Below are positions 45,832-54,185 of a stretch of DNA of 64,000 nt, in pieces; the first letter of the stretch is position 1; each line of letters opens with the position of its first letter. Made by a program: the position numbers and the translations under genes. This DNA comes from Candidatus Viadribacter manganicus (GTDB taxonomy: Bacteria > Pseudomonadota > Alphaproteobacteria > Caulobacterales > Aquidulcibacteraceae): assembly GCF_001679665.1 (NCBI RefSeq), contig NZ_CP013244.1, forward strand, positions 2,798,980 to 2,862,979, written 5' to 3'. The notes under the pieces are model-generated. The model was given only the letters and a program-made list of their open reading frames with translations, was not told the origin of the DNA and searched no databases.

Positions 45832-47718
45832 TCAGGCGACTAGGCCGCCCGCGTCGTCTTCGTGCACATCGTCCAGCTTGGCCTCGCGCGCCCGCGCTTC
45901 GATCTCGCGTGCTTCGCGGCTCAAGGCCTGGAAGCGTGCGAAGGCCGTATCGTCCCCATCGGCTGCCGCTTGGCGCAGCTCAGCCAATTCCTCCCGTATC
46001 GCCGGCGCCACGACTTCTCGTGTCGCCAGAGCGAGCCATTCAGCGCTGACATCCGCCCCCTCCGGCGGCGCCTTGGCTTTCGGCCAGCGCGAAACGCGCT
46101 CGGCTGCCCGATCCTGACCCGATCGGGTCAAATGGAGGCTCAACGCTCTCCGGTCAATGGCCCCATGGGATTCAGGGCCATCGGCGAGTTCAAGAAGCGC
46201 GTCGCGGATGGCGTCGAGGTCGGGGTCGGTGATCGCCAGGCGTTCGATCCAGTTGCTGTAGCTGTCGAGGATCTGGGGCAGGTCGGTGGCGGCGCTGAGG
46301 AAGCTCTCGGCGGCCGGGCGCGGGCGATGGCTGGCGGCGTGCGACTTGAGCTCGGCGGTCGCGCCGGCCGGTTGGCCCTTGCGCGGAAAGGCGCCGCCTT
46401 GGTTCGGGACGAAAGCCGGGCGCTTTGACCGGATGAGCGCGTTGGCGCGGCTCATCAGGTCCGAGAAGAAGGCGCGCTGGGTGTCGCGGTCGGCGATTTT
46501 GCCGATGGATTCCTTCAAGGACGCCTGAAACGCGGCCTGCGCTTCCGGGGTGTCGACCCCGCCATGGCGGAGCTTTTCGCGTTCGAAGAGAGCGTCGGAG
46601 GCCGGAACGGCGGCGTCGATCAGCGCGGCGAGGGCTTCTGCGCCGGCGCGGCGATAGATGTCGTCCGGGTCTTCGCCCTTGGGTGCGTAGGCGAGGCGGA
46701 TGGTGCGGCCCGGGGCGAGGTGCGGCAGCGCCAGATCCAGGGCGCGTTCAGCGGCGCGCTGACCGGCGCTATCGCCGTCGAGGCAAAGCACCGGCTCGCC
46801 GCCTGAGCGCCAAAGAAGTTGCAGCTGTTCTTCGGTGAGCGCGGTGCCGCAGGGGGCGACGGCGGCGATCCCGGCGCGCTCGAAAGCGATGACATCGAGA
46901 TAGCCTTCGCCGACGACCAAGCCCTCGGCTTTGGTTTTTGCCAGCAGCTCACGCGCCTGCTTTAGGCGGTAAAGCACGCGGCTCTTCGAGTAGAGGGGCG
47001 TCTCGGGTGAGTTGATGTATTTGGCTTTGGCGTCTTTCGCGAGCGCGCGGCCGCCGAAGCCGATGACTTTTCCAGCTGTGTCGGTGATCTCGAAGGTGAC
47101 GCGGCCACGGAAGGTGTCGATGGCGCGTTTGTCGTCTTCGCCCGCGCGTCCAATGCCGGCTTGTACGATCTCGTCGATCGTGAAGCCTTCGGCTTTCAGC
47201 TTGTCGATCGCCCAGCTCCATTCATCCGGCGCGTAGCCGATGGAGAAGCGCTCCCATTCGTCCGGGCCGAAGCCGCGGCCGTGCAGATATTTGCGAGCCT
47301 CGGCGCCGCCGCTTGAGCGTAGCGCTGACGAAAACAGTTTCGCCGCAGCGGCGGTGACGGCGTAAAGGCGTTTGCGCTGATCGTTTTCGCCGCGATTGTC
47401 GTAATCGTCTTTCGGCAGCTGAACGCCCGCGATCTCTGCGAACTTCTCCACCGCTTCAGGAAAGCTCAGGCCTTCGAGCTTCATCGCAAGCGTGAAGACA
47501 TCGCCCTTTTCACCGCAGCCGAAGCATTTGAAGAGACCCTTGTTGTCCAGGATGTGGAAGGAGGGGCTCTTTTCCTGATGGAACGGACAGCATGCCCAAT
47601 AGTCGCCGGCTGATGGCCGTGACTTTTGTTTGTGCCAGCTGAGACGTTTGCCGGCATAGTCGGCAATCGAAACTCTGTCGCGCACCTGGCGTAGCAAGGT
47701 GTCGGTGAAACGCATCAA
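45832..47718 (-). CDS. dnaG: DNA primase
   Basis: The 628-residue primase begins with its zinc-binding domain, with Cys44, His47, Cys65 and Cys68 in CPFHQEKSPSFHILD and CFGCGEKGD. The TOPRIM catalytic core follows (GEGYLDVIAFERAGI, VLCLDGDSAGQRA), then a C-terminal DnaB-binding helical part. It lays RNA primers at the replication fork. Two adjacent ATGs could start it. A TATAAT box stands 28 bases upstream. Confidence 0.97.
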   Translation of the reverse strand: MMRFTDTLLRQVRDRVSIADYAGKRLSWHKQKSRPSAGDYWACCPFHQEKSPSFHILDNKGLFKCFGCGEKGDVFTLAMKLEGLSFPEAVEKFAEIAGVQLPKDDYDNRGENDQRKRLYAVTAAAAKLFSSALRSSGGAEARKYLHGRGFGPDEWERFSIGYAPDEWSWAIDKLKAEGFTIDEIVQAGIGRAGEDDKRAIDTFRGRVTFEITDTAGKVIGFGGRALAKDAKAKYINSPETPLYSKSRVLYRLKQARELLAKTKAEGLVVGEGYLDVIAFERAGIAAVAPCGTALTEEQLQLLWRSGGEPVLCLDGDSAGQRAAERALDLALPHLAPGRTIRLAYAPKGEDPDDIYRRAGAEALAALIDAAVPASDALFEREKLRHGGVDTPEAQAAFQASLKESIGKIADRDTQRAFFSDLMSRANALIRSKRPAFVPNQGGAFPRKGQPAGATAELKSHAASHRPRPAAESFLSAATDLPQILDSYSNWIERLAITDPDLDAIRDALLELADGPESHGAIDRRALSLHLTRSGQDRAAERVSRWPKAKAPPEGADVSAEWLALATREVVAPAIREELAELRQAAADGDDTAFARFQALSREAREIEARAREAKLDDVHEDDAGGLVA

Positions 47719-47745
47719 TACCTGAGTGGAGTGACGTAGTTGCCT

Positions 47746-47751
47746 ATTATA
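47746..47751 (-). promoter_or_regulatory. Consensus -10 box of the dnaG-rpoD promoter
   Basis: On the minus strand the sequence reads TATAAT, a perfect -10 hexamer, 28 bases before the dnaG ATG. No good TTGACA-like -35 lies 17 bases upstream; that spot holds CGAATC inside a TCGCCGAA-ACGA-TTCGGCGA hairpin (47759-47778). Confidence 0.5.
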
Positions 47752-47811
47752 CAGCGATTCGCCGAAACGATTCGGCGACCGCTGCCTCCAATCGTGCGTT
47801 TGGGTGCGTTT

Positions 47812-47988
47812 TTAGTATTTCCCCGGCGGATCGCTCGCTGGAAAACTCTCGTCAGAGGCCTGATCGACGTCGGTCCATTTCTTGGGCGGGTTGGCCATGG
47901 CGTCGGGGCCTGCGTCGCGCACCCTCTTGATTTTTGGCGGTGGCGGTGTGGTCGGCTTGGCCTTCGGTCTGATTTCCTTGTGGGCCAT
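47812..47988 (-). CDS. 58-residue acidic-tail protein with DESFPASDPP motif
   Basis: This short frame has AGGAG eight bases before its ATG. It encodes a Lys/Pro-rich first half and ends WTDVDQASDESFPASDPPGKY. The W.DVD.A.DESFPASDPP ending recurs in small proteins of many proteobacteria, which supports it as a real gene; no function is known. It lies upstream of dnaG on the same strand, with a small hairpin between. Confidence 0.75.
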   Translation of the reverse strand: MAHKEIRPKAKPTTPPPPKIKRVRDAGPDAMANPPKKWTDVDQASDESFPASDPPGKY

Positions 47989-48143
47989 AGGGCATTCTCC
48001 TGTGTCCCCAATTCAACGCTTGGCCTGGAACTTTGGTTTCGGGCTCACATTTCACGGGAGTGAGGCGGACACATCCTGACGCCGCCGTAATTTGGGCGCC
48101 CGGGCTCGCAGGCTTGGGCGCGATGGACGACGGAGACCTATCG

Positions 48144-48872
48144 ATGCAAGTTATGAAAGCTGCGGCGGCATTCGCCGTTCTGGCCGCTGCGGCTGTTGCG
48201 CCCGCGGCTCATGCGCAGACCCAAACTGAACACGCCCATGTTGAGGGCACGCTGCTTAGCGTGAGCGCCGACGGTACGTCCGAAGCGCGCCCGGATCTGG
48301 CGACGATCAATCTCGGCGTCACCACCGAAGCCCAAACCGCAGCGGCGGCGTTGGCCGACAATGCGCGCCGGATGACCGCGCTGGTCGCGGCGCTTCGCCG
48401 TGCAGGCGTGGCCGAGCGCGATATTCAGACGTCCAACGTCTCAGTCTATCCCCAGCAGCAATATGTCGAAGGCCAGCAACCGCGCATTACCGGTTATCAG
48501 GCCAACAACAGCGTTACCGCGAAGGTGCGCAACATCGACAACACTGGGCGCGTGATCGACGCGGCCGTGGCCGCTGGTGGCAATGCCATCAATGGCGTCT
48601 CGTTCTCGCGCGCCGATCCTGACGCGCAGCTGGATATCGCGCGTCGCGGCGCAATCGCCGAAGCGCGCCGTCGCGCCGAGCTTTACGCCAACGCGCTCGG
48701 CATGCGCGTGCAACGCATCGTCGCCGTGCAAGAGGGTGGCGGTTACGCGCCGCCGATGCCGGTTGCGGTCGAACGCTTTGCGATGCGTGACGCGGCTGCC
48801 GCGTCGACACCCGTTTCGCCTGGCGAAATTGAAACGCGAGTGAGCGTCAGTGTGACGTTCGAACTGCGCTAG
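48144..48872 (+). CDS. SIMPL (DUF541) domain periplasmic protein
   Basis: The 242-residue protein has a signal peptide to AAHAQ and the SIMPL domain: LLSVSADGTSEARPDLATINLGV, TSNVSVYPQQQYVEGQQP, ITGYQANNSVTAKVRNID, and AEARRRAELYANALGM. The family includes the E. coli oxidative-stress protein YggE and a mammalian signalling partner; it forms ring oligomers. The ATG at 48144 was chosen for the GGAG eight bases upstream and the complete signal peptide. A strong terminator follows. Confidence 0.88.
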   Translation: MQVMKAAAAFAVLAAAAVAPAAHAQTQTEHAHVEGTLLSVSADGTSEARPDLATINLGVTTEAQTAAAALADNARRMTALVAALRRAGVAERDIQTSNVSVYPQQQYVEGQQPRITGYQANNSVTAKVRNIDNTGRVIDAAVAAGGNAINGVSFSRADPDAQLDIARRGAIAEARRRAELYANALGMRVQRIVAVQEGGGYAPPMPVAVERFAMRDAAAASTPVSPGEIETRVSVSVTFELR

Positions 48873-48896
48873 TTCGCGAAGAAATCGCGTACGCAA

Positions 48897-48930
48897 AGAG
48901 GGCGGCGGAGTGATCCGCCGCCCTCTGATT
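48897..48930. terminator. Intrinsic terminator between the SIMPL gene and its convergent neighbour
   Basis: A 13-bp perfect stem, AGAGGGCGGCGGA and TCCGCCGCCCTCT, with loop GTGA is followed by GATTTTA. It stops the SIMPL gene and could serve the opposite strand. Confidence 0.9.
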
Positions 48931-48944
48931 TTATCGCTTGGCGC

Positions 48945-49196
48945 TTAGTTGGTCGGCGCTTCAGCTGGGGCTTGCTCAGCCGCCGGCGGCAGCGTCGGCG
49001 CTGGCGGCGGGTCCGGCAGGTCGATGTCCGGCGGGTTCACTTTGACGTCCGGTATGTTGAGTTCCAGCTGCGCCGTTTCTTGCTGCTGGAGGCCGCCCGT
49101 ATAGGCGACGACACCGAACGCGACGACGGCGACCAGAATGATGCCCGCCAAAAACGCAACCCAAGGCGATGAACCGCCACTTTCTCTCTCAGCCAT
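48945..49196 (-). CDS. Small single-pass membrane protein with Pro-rich tail
   Basis: The 83-residue protein has a short polar start, one membrane helix (WVAFLAGIILVAVVAFGVVAY), and a Pro/Asp-rich outer tail (NIPDVKVNPPDIDLPDPPPA). GGAGAG lies before the chosen ATG. It belongs to no family I recognise; the tail should be periplasmic and disordered. Confidence 0.75.
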   Translation of the reverse strand: MAERESGGSSPWVAFLAGIILVAVVAFGVVAYTGGLQQQETAQLELNIPDVKVNPPDIDLPDPPPAPTLPPAAEQAPAEAPTN

Positions 49197-49256
49197 TTCA
49201 CTCTCCAACGCTTGTCTGCGGGGAGAACAAAGTTCTGAGAGCGCGGTTCCGTGGGC

Positions 49257-50168
49257 CTAGCCGGCCAGTGGCGAGAGAAGTTCCTCGCCAGCGTGGAAGC
49301 GGCGGAGATTTTCGAGGACGTTCTGCGAGCCTTCGTAGAGCGCCTCGCGCGTGCCGCCGCCGAGATGTGGCGTCAGCGTGCAATTGGGCGCATCCTTCCA
49401 GCGATCGATCGGGGTCGGCTCTTCGACAAACACATCGAGACCGGCGCTGCCGAGTGCGCCAGATTTGAGCGCGGCAATTAACGCGTCTTCATCGATCACA
49501 TTGCCGCGCGAAATGTTGACCAGCACGCCGTCGCTGCCGAGTGCGTGGATGATTTCAGCGCTAATGAGCTTTTCTGTGGTTTTGTCGCCGCGTGCGCACA
49601 CGATCAGCACATCGGCCCATTGCGCGAGCTTCAAAAGATCTGGTTCGTATGCAAAGCGCGCGTCAAGCTTGGGGCGGGGCCCGTACCACTTGATCTCCGT
49701 GCCGAACGCTTCAGCACGGTGCGCGACGGCGGCGCCAATGGCGCCCATGCCGACAACGCCGACTTTGCGTCCGCGCAGGCGCCGTTGTGGCGGCACAGCA
49801 AGCGGCGGCGTCCATGTGCCGTCGCGCAAGGTTTTCTCGCCTTCTGTGAAGAGACGATGGCGCGCGATCATAAGCCCGATGGCGACGTCGGCGACGTCTT
49901 CATGGTTGATGTCGCGGCCGTGCGTGATCGTGATGCCGCGCTGCTTTGCGTAGCCGAGGTCGATGCCATCCACGCCGACGCCGAAACACACGATGCATTT
50001 GAGCTCGGGCAATGCGTCGATCATCGCGTTTGAGATGCCCACATGACCGATGGTGAGCGCCGCGTCGACATCTTTGCGATCCGTTGGCCAGTGCACGACG
50101 TCGTAATCGACAAGGCGGGTTTCGAAGAAGCCGAGGGGCGGATGGACGAGGAGGGCGGGTTTGCTCAT
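49257..50168 (-). CDS. D-isomer 2-hydroxyacid dehydrogenase family protein
   Basis: The 303-residue protein is an NAD-binding dehydrogenase of the glyoxylate/hydroxypyruvate reductase type. The nucleotide motif is VGVVGMGAIGAAVAHRAEAFG. Catalytic residues are the Arg in NISRGNVIDEDALI, the Glu in LDVFVEEPTP and the His in LTPHLGGGT. It reduces small 2-oxoacids in the cytoplasm. The start MSKPALLVHPP matches the family; 14 more in-frame residues upstream do not. Confidence 0.9.
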   Translation of the reverse strand: MSKPALLVHPPLGFFETRLVDYDVVHWPTDRKDVDAALTIGHVGISNAMIDALPELKCIVCFGVGVDGIDLGYAKQRGITITHGRDINHEDVADVAIGLMIARHRLFTEGEKTLRDGTWTPPLAVPPQRRLRGRKVGVVGMGAIGAAVAHRAEAFGTEIKWYGPRPKLDARFAYEPDLLKLAQWADVLIVCARGDKTTEKLISAEIIHALGSDGVLVNISRGNVIDEDALIAALKSGALGSAGLDVFVEEPTPIDRWKDAPNCTLTPHLGGGTREALYEGSQNVLENLRRFHAGEELLSPLAG

Positions 50169-50300
50169 GCGGCCTTTATGGACCGCCAGAAGCGGCGTTC
50201 GCAACGACAACGCTAATGGTTTGCAGTCTGAGTTCAGCGGAGAGGCTTGTTTCCGTCATGGAGGCGGGCAAACAATGAGGCGTATTGAAAAGGACATGGC

Positions 50301-51224
50301 ATGGCCGGATCAGTTTCGCGCCGCAGCGTCATGCTGGCGACTGGAGCGTTGTTGATTGCGCCGAGCGCGTTCGCGCAAACCGGCGACCTCAATTTTCTCA
50401 TCATCGGCGACTGGGGATCTGGCTCAGTGGAGCAACATCGCGTGGCGCGGGCCATGGGCGTTGTCGCCGACCGAACCGCACCTCAATTCATCATCTCGAC
50501 GGGCGACAATTTCTATCCGCGTGGCGTGGGCTCGGTGACCGATCCTCAGTTTCGCACGTCGTTTGAGGAGGTTTACGCCGCGCCTTCGCTACAGGCGCCC
50601 TGGTACGTCGTGCTCGGCAATCACGATTATGAGGGCTCGCCCGGCGCCGAGGTGGCGTATTCGAGTCGCAGTTCGCGTTGGCGTATGCCCGCGCGCTACT
50701 GGGCCCAGGAAATGAATGTGGGGGAGGAACGGGCGACATTTTATTTTCTCGACACAACGCCGATCGCGCGGCTCGGCAATGCCGCGGCGCATGTGCCCTT
50801 GCTTGGAACCTCAGACGAGGCGCGCACGCAATTGCAGTGGTTCGAAGAACGGTTGGCGGCGGATCGCGCGGCCTGGAAGATCGTGGTGGGTCACCATCCG
50901 ATCCTATCGAGCGGCAATCACGGCGAGGCGCCGGCGGTGGTTGAGCGTGTGAAGCCGCTTTTAGAGCGCTACGGCGTGCAGGCCTATTTCAATGGCCACG
51001 AACACGATCTGGAGCACTTGGTTGATCGTGGCGTGCATTATGTGTGCTCCGGCTCGGGCGCTGCATCCCGGCAGGTCGTGGCTGTGCCGCAATCGCAATT
51101 CGCGCATGCCGAAGTGGGATTTGCGAGCTGCCGCCTCGGCGCCGACGCGCTGTCGCTCCGTTTCCATAACGGTGATGCGGCGATCATCTACGAAACGCAG
51201 ATCTCGCGCGTGCGCGATGTTTAA
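50301..51224 (+). CDS. Tat-exported metallophosphoesterase (purple-acid-phosphatase-like)
   Basis: The 307-residue protein starts with a twin-arginine signal (SRRSVMLATGALLIAPSAFA). The calcineurin-like metal motifs are in order: GDWG, GDNFYPRG, GNHDYEG, GHHPILSSGNHG and NGHEHDLEHL. The layout fits small secreted acid phosphatases of the tartrate-resistant kind. It would hydrolyse phosphate esters in the periplasm. Its stop shares TTAA with the convergent outer-membrane gene. Confidence 0.9.
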   Translation: MAGSVSRRSVMLATGALLIAPSAFAQTGDLNFLIIGDWGSGSVEQHRVARAMGVVADRTAPQFIISTGDNFYPRGVGSVTDPQFRTSFEEVYAAPSLQAPWYVVLGNHDYEGSPGAEVAYSSRSSRWRMPARYWAQEMNVGEERATFYFLDTTPIARLGNAAAHVPLLGTSDEARTQLQWFEERLAADRAAWKIVVGHHPILSSGNHGEAPAVVERVKPLLERYGVQAYFNGHEHDLEHLVDRGVHYVCSGSGAASRQVVAVPQSQFAHAEVGFASCRLGADALSLRFHNGDAAIIYETQISRVRDV

Positions 51225-51985
51225 TCGTCGTCGTCTTCGCCGAATGACCATTCGAGGCCAAGGCGGAATTGTCCGTCCGCATCGGCGTATCCCGAACTTG
51301 CAAGATAGCCGAGCTGAAGGCTGAGGGCTTGTTCGCGCACGCTCGCCAGCCGGACTTGCGCGAACGGGCCCCAACAATGCGCGTAATCGTCGATGTCGCC
51401 GAGCTGATCGTCGAAGCCGGTGTCGCCGAAGCCTTGGACGCCCAGGCGAAGGGTTGGGCTTACCCGATATGATCCCTGCGCTGCGTATCCAAATTCCCAG
51501 CGATTATCCGAGTGATCGCCAGTTTCGCGTTCGCTGACGATGTTGAAGCGTAGATCGAGCGGCCCGCGTTGGCGCTGCATCAGCAATTTGAGCTCTATGT
51601 GGTCCGGCCCTTCGGACATGTTGCGTTCGTATTCGGCGTAAGCGCCGAAATGCACCGGCCAGCGGCGGCTCGGGATGAAGTCGAAAATGTTCTCGAAACC
51701 CAAGCCGCTCAAAGCGTTGTCGCCGCCATCGCCTTGCCAAGTCGCCGCAACGCCGGGACGCCACCAACTTACGTACGCGTAGCCGGCCTCCGCGCGCCAT
51801 TGCCAATCGTGCGCAGCTTCACCGCCAGTGAGTTCGCCGCCGCGCAAAGACAATTCCGTTGCGCCGGCAACGACGATTGGAGATTCAACTTCAGCAGCAA
51901 GGCCAGGTTCTGCGTTCGCTTGAGGCGCGGTGAACGCGCCGGTCAAAGCGGCAAACGCCAATGCGCCGGTGGCCCTAATCTTCAT
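51221..51985 (-). CDS. Outer-membrane beta-barrel-like protein, paralogue A
   Basis: The 254-residue protein has a signal peptide to ANAEP and then amphipathic strands (HDWQWRAEAGYAYVSWWRPG, WPVHFGAYAEYERN, IELKLLMQRQRGPLDLRF, WGPFAQVRLASVREQALSLQLG). It ends in strand LGLEWSFGEDDDD. Residues are closely aligned with the next gene, so this is a tandem duplication. It looks like a small barrel or outer-membrane lining protein of unknown function. Confidence 0.78.
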   Translation of the reverse strand: MKIRATGALAFAALTGAFTAPQANAEPGLAAEVESPIVVAGATELSLRGGELTGGEAAHDWQWRAEAGYAYVSWWRPGVAATWQGDGGDNALSGLGFENIFDFIPSRRWPVHFGAYAEYERNMSEGPDHIELKLLMQRQRGPLDLRFNIVSERETGDHSDNRWEFGYAAQGSYRVSPTLRLGVQGFGDTGFDDQLGDIDDYAHCWGPFAQVRLASVREQALSLQLGYLASSGYADADGQFRLGLEWSFGEDDDD

Positions 51986-52006
51986 GCGAGAGCGGCGGCG
52001 CCGAGC

Positions 52007-52756
52007 TTAGTCTTCGTCACCGAATTCGTACTCCACTTTGAAGCGGAACTGGTCATCGGCTTCGGACTGTCCGGAACCGACGAGGTAGCCGAGCTGCAAC
52101 TCTACTTCGCCTTCGCCGACATGGGCGAGTTCGAATTGCGCGAACGGACCCCAATAATGGCCCTGATCGCTGAAATCGCCGAAGTCATCGTCGGCGCCGG
52201 CGTCGCCGAACCCTTGAATCCCGAGGGCGAAATCTTCGTTGAAGGCGTAAGCCGCCTCGCCGGCGTATCCGAACTCCCAGGTGTCGGATGAGCCGCCGCC
52301 AACTTCGCGCTCGCCAATGAGGTTGAGTGTAAGATTGAGGGGCGCGCGCTCACGTTGCATGAGCAGTTTGAGTTCCAGCCCGTCGGGGCCGTCTTGGGTA
52401 TTCACTTCGTACTCGACATAGGCGCCGAAGTGCACGGGCCATTCGCGCGTGCCGGTGAAATCGAAGACGTTCTCGATCGCAACGGCCGAGAACTCCGTGT
52501 CGCCAGATTCGTGCTCCCACTCGCCGACGATGGATGGACGCCAAAAGTCGGTGAACGCGTAACCGAATTCGATCTTTGTTTGCCACTCACCGTCTGCGTC
52601 GCCGCCATCGAGCACGCCGGTGCGGAGAGCAAATTCACCTTCGCCCTCGTGAACACTGGGGCCGTAAACTTCTGCGGCAAGGCCAGGCTCTGCATGCGCA
52701 AGCCCGGGTGCGAACAACCAGCCTGCGGCCGAGGCCGCAACCAAGATACGTTTCAT
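52007..52756 (-). CDS. Outer-membrane beta-barrel-like protein, paralogue B
   Basis: This 249-residue paralogue has a signal peptide (WLFAPGLAHAEP) and shares EPGLAAEV, WPVHFGAY.EYE.N, ELKLLMQR, WEFGYA and GIQGFGD.G.DD with the gene just downstream. The loops differ most, as expected for surface parts. The 21-base gap suggests one transcript. Acidic residues cluster at the C-terminus. The function is unknown. Confidence 0.78.
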   Translation of the reverse strand: MKRILVAASAAGWLFAPGLAHAEPGLAAEVYGPSVHEGEGEFALRTGVLDGGDADGEWQTKIEFGYAFTDFWRPSIVGEWEHESGDTEFSAVAIENVFDFTGTREWPVHFGAYVEYEVNTQDGPDGLELKLLMQRERAPLNLTLNLIGEREVGGGSSDTWEFGYAGEAAYAFNEDFALGIQGFGDAGADDDFGDFSDQGHYWGPFAQFELAHVGEGEVELQLGYLVGSGQSEADDQFRFKVEYEFGDED

Positions 52757-52853
52757 GCAAATCCCCCGCCAGGCGTCTAAGCCCTGTCGTCAGGCAATCG
52801 CATTGCTCCGTGGATTTTTCCAGTGGACCGAATGGCCTAGCCGCGCGGCAGCT

Positions 52854-54035
52854 TTACGCTGCGCTCTTGGTCTTCTTTGCCATGAGCTTCGCGAAGCGCT
52901 CGAACAGGTAGTGGCTGTCTTGCGGTCCAGGTGATGCTTCTGGGTGATACTGCACCGAGAACACCGGCTTGCCTTCGAGTTCGATGCCGCAATTTGAGCC
53001 GTCGAACAGCGAAACGTGCGTTTCCTTCACGCCCTTCGGCAGCGTTGAGGTGTCGATCGCAAACCCGTGGTTCATCGAGACGATCTCGACCTTGCCGGTC
53101 GATTGATCTTTCACCGGATGGTTTGCGCCGTGATGGCCTTGCGCCATTTTGTGTGTTTTCGCACCGAGCGCGAGGCCAAGCATCTGGTGGCCGAGGCAAA
53201 CGCCCATGACCGGCTTGCCGCTCTCGACCAGCTTTTTGATTTCCGGCGCGGCGTATTTTCCCGTCGCGGCCGGATCGCCAGGGCCGTTCGACAACAAGAT
53301 GCCATCGGGATTGTGCGCGAGCGCTTCTTCCGCTGTGGCTGTGGCGGGGAGTACGATGGTCTTTGCGCCGATGTCGCCGAGCGCGCGCAGGATGTTGCGC
53401 TTTACACCGTAGTCCATAACCACGACGGTGAACTTCGGTTTGGTGACGTTCTCGACGCCGACCGGCCACTGCCAGCGCTTTTCGTTGACGACGTAGCTTT
53501 GTGCGGTGGTGACGTCTTTTGCGAGATCGAGGCCGTCGAGGCCACCCCAGGCTTTTGCCTGTGCGCGCAATTTGTCGAGATCGAACTTGCCATCAGGCGC
53601 GTGCGCGATGACGGCGTTAGGCATGCCGTGCTCGCGGATGCGCTTGGTGAGCGCGCGCGTGTCGAGGCCGGACAGCGCGATGACGTTGCGCTTCTTCATC
53701 CAGCTGTCGAGATCGTCGTCGCTGCGCCAGTTCGACGGCAACGTTGGACGCGTGCGAAAGACGGCGCCGCGCGCGGCTGCAGCCGCTGCAGGGGACGACG
53801 TCTCGATGTCCTCGTTGTTGGTCCCGACGTTGCCGATGTGCGGAAACGTGAAGGCGACGATTTGCGCCGCGTAGGAGGGGTCGGTCAGGATTTCCTGATA
53901 GCCCGTCATCGAGGTGTTGAAGCAGACTTCGCCCTCGGCGGCGCCTATGGCGCCTAGGCCTTCACCCAGGAATACGGAACCATCGGCGAGCACAAGGGCG
54001 CCGGTGGCGGCGGGGGGATGAGTCGGTTTTGCCAA
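52854..54035 (-). CDS. carA: Carbamoyl-phosphate synthase small chain (glutaminase)
   Basis: The 393-residue protein has the CarA N-terminal domain ([18 protein letters not shown], then [20 protein letters not shown]) and the class I glutaminase domain with nucleophile Cys in GVCLGHQML and catalytic His-x-Glu in [13 protein letters not shown]. It frees ammonia from glutamine for CarB. The gene stands alone; carB is at 23.1-26.4 kb in this window. The divergent neighbour is an S9-like lipoprotein gene. Confidence 0.97.
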   Translation of the reverse strand: MAKPTHPPAATGALVLADGSVFLGEGLGAIGAAEGEVCFNTSMTGYQEILTDPSYAAQIVAFTFPHIGNVGTNNEDIETSSPAAAAAARGAVFRTRPTLPSNWRSDDDLDSWMKKRNVIALSGLDTRALTKRIREHGMPNAVIAHAPDGKFDLDKLRAQAKAWGGLDGLDLAKDVTTAQSYVVNEKRWQWPVGVENVTKPKFTVVVMDYGVKRNILRALGDIGAKTIVLPATATAEEALAHNPDGILLSNGPGDPAATGKYAAPEIKKLVESGKPVMGVCLGHQMLGLALGAKTHKMAQGHHGANHPVKDQSTGKVEIVSMNHGFAIDTSTLPKGVKETHVSLFDGSNCGIELEGKPVFSVQYHPEASPGPQDSHYLFERFAKLMAKKTKSAA

Positions 54036-54185
54036 AGCGGCAGTGAGATAGGGTGTGCCGGTCAGGGTGTCAAAACGCCTAGTTGGGGCGCCTGGCTGCA
54101 GCCCCGGTCAAACCCATGCCGTAAAGGTGAACACCCTGTCAGCCATCCGCGTTGGCGGGCAGATGACAGGGCTGTAAGGTTCGGG

